Translations under genes and position numbers: made by a program | Origin: Calothrix sp. NIES-2098 | GTDB taxonomy: Bacteria; Cyanobacteriota; Cyanobacteriia; Cyanobacteriales; Nostocaceae | NCBI GenBank assembly: GCA_002368175.1 | Contig: AP018172.1 | Coordinates: 1,238,001 to 1,302,000, forward strand | Reading direction: 5' to 3' | DNA length: 64,000 bases | Shown here: positions 60,720 through 64,000 of the stretch, piece after piece | Layout: every line of letters starts with the position of its first letter | Numbering within the stretch: position 1 is the stretch's first letter | Notes under the pieces: generated by a model | Databases searched by the model: none | The model's input: the letters and a program-made list of their open reading frames with translations, nothing else | Told to the model about the DNA's origin: nothing

Positions 60720-62294
60720 TTATGCGTGTAACAGCTTGCCATCCAGAACTTTTTGATAACAAGCGATCGCCTCTTTTAATTCCCCTTGTTCTTCCAGCAC
60801 AACGCCCAAGTTATAATCATCATCTACTAAATCAGGCTGAAGAGCGATCGCCTGACGATAATAAGCGATCGCGGTCTGCCAATCGCCCATTCTTCTGCGT
60901 TTTTCGCCTAATTGGTAGTTTAATTTTGCATAGTGAGCTTGCTGTTCAGGCGAAAGTTTTCCTTGTACATTGAGAACATTCCCCAAACTGACATCAGCTT
61001 CCATAAATTCAGGTTTTAGTTCTAAAGCCTTTTGATAACAGGTTACAGCCTCATCCAATTGGCTTTGTTGTTGTAAGGTATAGCCCAGGTTGTTGTAAAT
61101 TGTTGCAGAATTTGGATATAGTTTCAGTGCTTGACGATATGCATCTGTAGCTGCGGTGAGTTTTCCTTGTGATTGCTGTAAATTTCCCAAAGCAAACCAA
61201 ATTTTCACTGAATATGGATTGAATTGTGAGGCTTGATTCAAAAATTTTTCAGATGCCTGAATATTCCCTATTTTTTGGGAAAGCATACCTAATCCATAAA
61301 ATGCTTCAGGGTGATCTGGGTGAATTTTTAAAACTTGATGATAAGCCTGTTCAGCTTCAAGTAAGCGATTAGCTTGATAATGTTGAACAGCTTGTTGCAA
61401 AATTTCGGTGCTTTTGTCAACACCCTTAACCTCAGGTAAAGAACCAAAACCAAAATACAATGGGAAACGCGGCAACTTAATATTTTGAAAATCCTTGTGT
61501 TTTTGCCTAAATTCTGGCGACAATAACACTAGTTTGGCATTGTTACTTTTCTTTTCCAAAAAGCGGATGATGCCTTCTGAATATTGACCATAGTTGCTTA
61601 GTCCATAGTCTTGTTTTAAAAACCGTGTGTGCCAAAAAATAAAACCTAAATAATAGCGTTCAAGGTCATCATGTCGTAATATATTCAACAGCGGATTTCT
61701 AGGATGTTTTACAAAAATGTGCTGAGGTGAAACAGTCCAATATGCAAGGTCTCCATCACCGTTGGCAACTTCTTTTACATTTACGTAATACCGGAGATCG
61801 TCAGGTTGTTTCCAAAGATTAATGCCTGAAATAAACAAGGCGGTCTTTTTGAGAGGATGCTCTTTTAAAAAATCATAAATTTTATTTAAATGTTCGGGGA
61901 TACCAACATGATCTCCATTAATTTCCACACATATTTTATATTTTGTTTGGCTAAGTCCAAAATTACAATAAAAGCAGAAAGAATGAATATTACTGGTATC
62001 TAATTCTAATTGCTCTTTTGTATTTGGTGAATATACATGGGGTAAGTAATTAAAAGCTCGGATTTTTGGATAGTACTTTTGTTCATATTCTTCTATAATT
62101 TGCGGAGAATTGTCTGTACATCCATTAAAAATAATAATTAATTCATCTAAAGCATTAATCCAAGTTTCAATTACCTGAGCTAGAAATTCACCTTCATTAT
62201 GGACATACAGCAGACCACTAACACCATCTTGTCGGTTGTGTGACTCAAAGGATGATGGATCGATAGTTGGATGTTCAACTTGAATAACTGTCAT
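60720..62294 (-). CDS. GT2-like glycosyltransferase with C-terminal TPR repeats
   Basis: A 524-residue protein. Residues 1-290 resemble a family 2 glycosyltransferase (VSGLLYVHNEGEFLAQVIETWINALDELIIIFNGCTDNSPQII; KICVEINGDHVGIPEHL). Residues about 295-520 are six tetratricopeptide units (LLEAEQAYHQVLKIHPDHPEAFYGLGML; AVTCYQKALELKPEF), which bind proteins. The pairing suggests a glycosyltransferase that docks on a protein target. It follows the OGT-like gene at 62420-64000 on the same strand, 126 bp apart with a hairpin between. Convergent with the large RTX gene. Confidence 0.83.
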   Translation of the reverse strand: MTVIQVEHPTIDPSSFESHNRQDGVSGLLYVHNEGEFLAQVIETWINALDELIIIFNGCTDNSPQIIEEYEQKYYPKIRAFNYLPHVYSPNTKEQLELDTSNIHSFCFYCNFGLSQTKYKICVEINGDHVGIPEHLNKIYDFLKEHPLKKTALFISGINLWKQPDDLRYYVNVKEVANGDGDLAYWTVSPQHIFVKHPRNPLLNILRHDDLERYYLGFIFWHTRFLKQDYGLSNYGQYSEGIIRFLEKKSNNAKLVLLSPEFRQKHKDFQNIKLPRFPLYFGFGSLPEVKGVDKSTEILQQAVQHYQANRLLEAEQAYHQVLKIHPDHPEAFYGLGMLSQKIGNIQASEKFLNQASQFNPYSVKIWFALGNLQQSQGKLTAATDAYRQALKLYPNSATIYNNLGYTLQQQSQLDEAVTCYQKALELKPEFMEADVSLGNVLNVQGKLSPEQQAHYAKLNYQLGEKRRRMGDWQTAIAYYRQAIALQPDLVDDDYNLGVVLEEQGELKEAIACYQKVLDGKLLHA

Positions 62295-62339
62295 GGCTTT
62301 TAGGTTTTCAACTCATGAAAATTGATAATTGGTCATGTT

Positions 62340-62375
62340 AAAAGGGGAAATTATTAGTAATTCTTCCCCTTTTTT
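62340..62375. terminator. Hairpin with T-runs between the two TPR glycosyltransferase genes
   Basis: AAAAGGGGAA (62340-62349) pairs with TTCCCCTTTT (62364-62373), continuing as TT. A T-rich arm lies on either strand, so it can act in both directions; on the minus strand it follows the OGT-like gene. Confidence 0.65.
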
Positions 62376-62419
62376 CCTGGTTTTTACAGTCGTTACAAAT
62401 GAATTAATTGTTATTTCAG

Positions 62420-64000
62420 CTAAATTGAAACCTGCTGTTGATGAATTTTGCCTAAATTAAGTCCCGATTCTCTGTCATGGGTATTGATTTCTAGGACTTT
62501 TTGATAATCAGCGATCGCCTCTTCTAAATTGCCTTCATCCAAGTTATAGTTAGTATCTGCCAAATCAGGATGTAAGGCGATCGCCTGACGATAATAAGCA
62601 AGCGCCGTTTTTAAATCACCGACTTTTTGGCGGCTCATACCTAGCCTGCGGTTGAGTACAGAGTAATATAGTTGTTGTTCCACAGACAGCTTTTTTTGGG
62701 CATACAGCGTGTTACCCAAATTTGCTTCGGCTTCCACACAGTTGGGCTGAATTTCTAAAGCTTTTTGATAGCAAGCTACAGCCTCGTCAAACTTACCTTG
62801 TTGTTCTAAAGTGTACCCCAGGTTGTTATAAATCGGGACTGCATCTGGTCGCAAGGCGATCGCGCATTGATAAGCTACCTCTGCTGCTGTTAATTGTCCT
62901 TGTGCTTGATGTAAATTGCCCAAACTGAACCATATCTTCACAGAATCAGGCTGGACTTGCGTTGCTGTACTTAAGCATTGTTCCGCAGTTTGGAGTTGTC
63001 CCATCTGCTGCGCTAACATCCCCAGTCCGTATAGTGCTTCTGCGTGTTCCGGTTGCTTTTCTAATATCTGCCGATATAGATTTTCCGCCTCAGCGAAGCG
63101 ATTAGCCCGTTGATGCTGCACCGCTAATTGGAAAATCTCCGCAATTTCTCTTTGCGCAAATCTTCTGGGTTTGTTGACTACCTGAAACAAGAAATCTTCC
63201 AACGCTCTCATAAGTTTTACGTCGTCATATAACTTATGCTTGTTCTGGGCAACTTGCTGAGAGATGTGTTGACGATATTCTGCATCTTGACCGAGACGAA
63301 CAGCTATGTTCACATATTCTTCTTTATTCGTCGCTATTGTCTCTTCTACACCCATCATTTTCAAGATTGCTAGGGTATGTCGTCCCCGCATCGAATCCCC
63401 AGGTAATGTGAGGGTGGGAATATTATGAGCGATCGCTTCTAAACTGGAATTACATCCTGACCAACCCATACTATCTAAAAAAACATCCGCCATAGCTGCT
63501 GTGCCAGCAAAAGTCGCGGCATTCAGGCGCGGCAAAAAGATGCAATAGTCTTGATAGTGGAGTCCTAATTCAGCAAAAGCACTATTTAATCGCTGACTAA
63601 AGACTTCATTGACATACTGACTTTCATGTTTAATAAATACAAACTTGCAATTTTTTAAATTCTGAGCAATTCTCGGAAAAATATCATCATGTTGAGGTAA
63701 ATATTTGTATAAAGATTGACAGCACCAGAACATAATTTCATTATCTTCAATGCCGATATCTTTTTTAGTTACCGTCTTAGGTTGAATTGCTAAAGGCGTG
63801 TAATAAATAGATAAATTTGGTAATCTAACTAATTTCTCAGTGTAATACTCTTGACCATTTTCCGGTTCCATCAAATCACTACTTAAATAGTAGTCAATTG
63901 TTGGTAGCCCACTAGTATTAGGATGTCCCCAAGACGTCATTTGAATTGGAGCCAGTTTTAAACAGCCCAACTTCATAGTTATCGGGTCCATGCCAAATTC
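62420..64000 (-). CDS. O-GlcNAc transferase/SPINDLY-like glycosyltransferase with TPR repeats (5' end beyond window)
   Basis: The frame is open to the window edge, so the N-terminus is missing; an internal ATG at 63991 is probably not the start. The first part (GCLKLAPIQMTSWGHPNTSGLPTIDYYLSSDLMEPENGQ) and VFLDSMGWSGCNSSLEAIAHNIPTLTLPGDSMRGRHTLAILKMMGV are typical GT41 (OGT/SPINDLY) sequence blocks around the UDP-sugar site. From about residue 290 a row of TPR units follows (FAEAENLYRQILEKQPEHAEALYGLGMLAQQ). TPR-linked GT41 enzymes put a single sugar on Ser/Thr of protein acceptors. Pairing next to a GT2-TPR gene and a large RTX gene suggests protein glycosylation. Confidence 0.85.
   Translation of the reverse strand, partial: EFGMDPITMKLGCLKLAPIQMTSWGHPNTSGLPTIDYYLSSDLMEPENGQEYYTEKLVRLPNLSIYYTPLAIQPKTVTKKDIGIEDNEIMFWCCQSLYKYLPQHDDIFPRIAQNLKNCKFVFIKHESQYVNEVFSQRLNSAFAELGLHYQDYCIFLPRLNAATFAGTAAMADVFLDSMGWSGCNSSLEAIAHNIPTLTLPGDSMRGRHTLAILKMMGVEETIATNKEEYVNIAVRLGQDAEYRQHISQQVAQNKHKLYDDVKLMRALEDFLFQVVNKPRRFAQREIAEIFQLAVQHQRANRFAEAENLYRQILEKQPEHAEALYGLGMLAQQMGQLQTAEQCLSTATQVQPDSVKIWFSLGNLHQAQGQLTAAEVAYQCAIALRPDAVPIYNNLGYTLEQQGKFDEAVACYQKALEIQPNCVEAEANLGNTLYAQKKLSVEQQLYYSVLNRRLGMSRQKVGDLKTALAYYRQAIALHPDLADTNYNLDEGNLEEAIADYQKVLEINTHDRESGLNLGKIHQQQVSI

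Noticed and set aside
1..64000. tRNA, rRNA, tmRNA, RNase P RNA and riboswitch signatures
   Set aside because: I looked for T-loop-like GGTTCRAATCC and other strong motifs and saw none; a covariance-model scan would be needed to exclude weak ones.

Overview
The window reads as chromosomal DNA of a filamentous (Nostocales-type) cyanobacterium. The evidence is seen directly: very many GCGATCGC (HIP1) octamers, AT-rich intergenic DNA with short tandem repeats (CATTAGT/CATTGGT and TTCATCC-type heptamers), dispersed GGTGGGCAATGCCCACC hairpins, an HpsJ-like gene, a heme oxygenase/HemN/Mg-protoporphyrin cyclase cluster and cyanobacterial DUF families. I found no rRNA, tRNA or CRISPR array.

Layout. 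1-8.6 kb: the 3' part of a DUF1345 membrane protein, a secreted PLD-like lipoprotein with a ComEA-type DNA-binding tail, a cysteine desulfurase, a 21-bp-unit tandem repeat plus a strong hairpin, and a 1317-residue DUF2157-like membrane protein. 9-21 kb: a P-loop kinase-like protein, a Crp/Fnr regulator followed by a polar amino-acid ABC transporter (binding protein fused to permease, then ATPase), a YedZ/YedY-like cytochrome b/molybdopterin pair, a PyrF-PyrE fusion, an AI-2E-type transporter, a methyltransferase-like protein, a tyrosine phosphatase and an FHA-PAS-GAF-GGDEF-EAL protein. 22-29 kb: a compact stress-type cluster on the minus strand (DUF2267, DJ-1/PfpI fusion, COQ10-like SRPBCC, two paralogous Zn-alcohol dehydrogenases, a secreted KTPEG-repeat protein, a cupin), with a DUF6335 gene divergent from it.

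30-37 kb: a VOC (glyoxalase-fold) gene cut by a 1250-bp IS701-like element. The element has near-perfect 22-bp terminal repeats and a 5-bp target duplication; removing it and one duplication copy restores a 126-codon frame. Next comes a heme oxygenase-hemN-chlE/bchE cluster for tetrapyrrole synthesis at low oxygen. 37-43.5 kb: an MFS transporter, a Zn/Mn-binding lipoprotein, a DUF3598 protein, a Lin0512-family gene preceded by ten 21-bp repeats, and a Tat-exported LD-carboxypeptidase.

44-64 kb is the most coherent accessory region. It holds two tandem RTX proteins with a shared, unrecognised N-terminal domain; an eight-gene minus-strand operon for an unusual nucleotide sugar (epimerase, C-methyltransferase, glucose-1-phosphate cytidylyltransferase-like, PIG-L deacetylase, RfbC-like epimerase, PhyH-type dioxygenase, GSA-aminomutase-like aminotransferase, DUF4910 peptidase-like); a 1119-residue RTX protein with nine long repeats; and two TPR glycosyltransferases, one GT2-like and one O-GlcNAc-transferase/SPINDLY-like and cut by the window edge. 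My main hypothesis is that this is a surface RTX glycoprotein system, possibly oscillin-like. Linkage between the sugar genes and the RTX proteins is inferred from position only.
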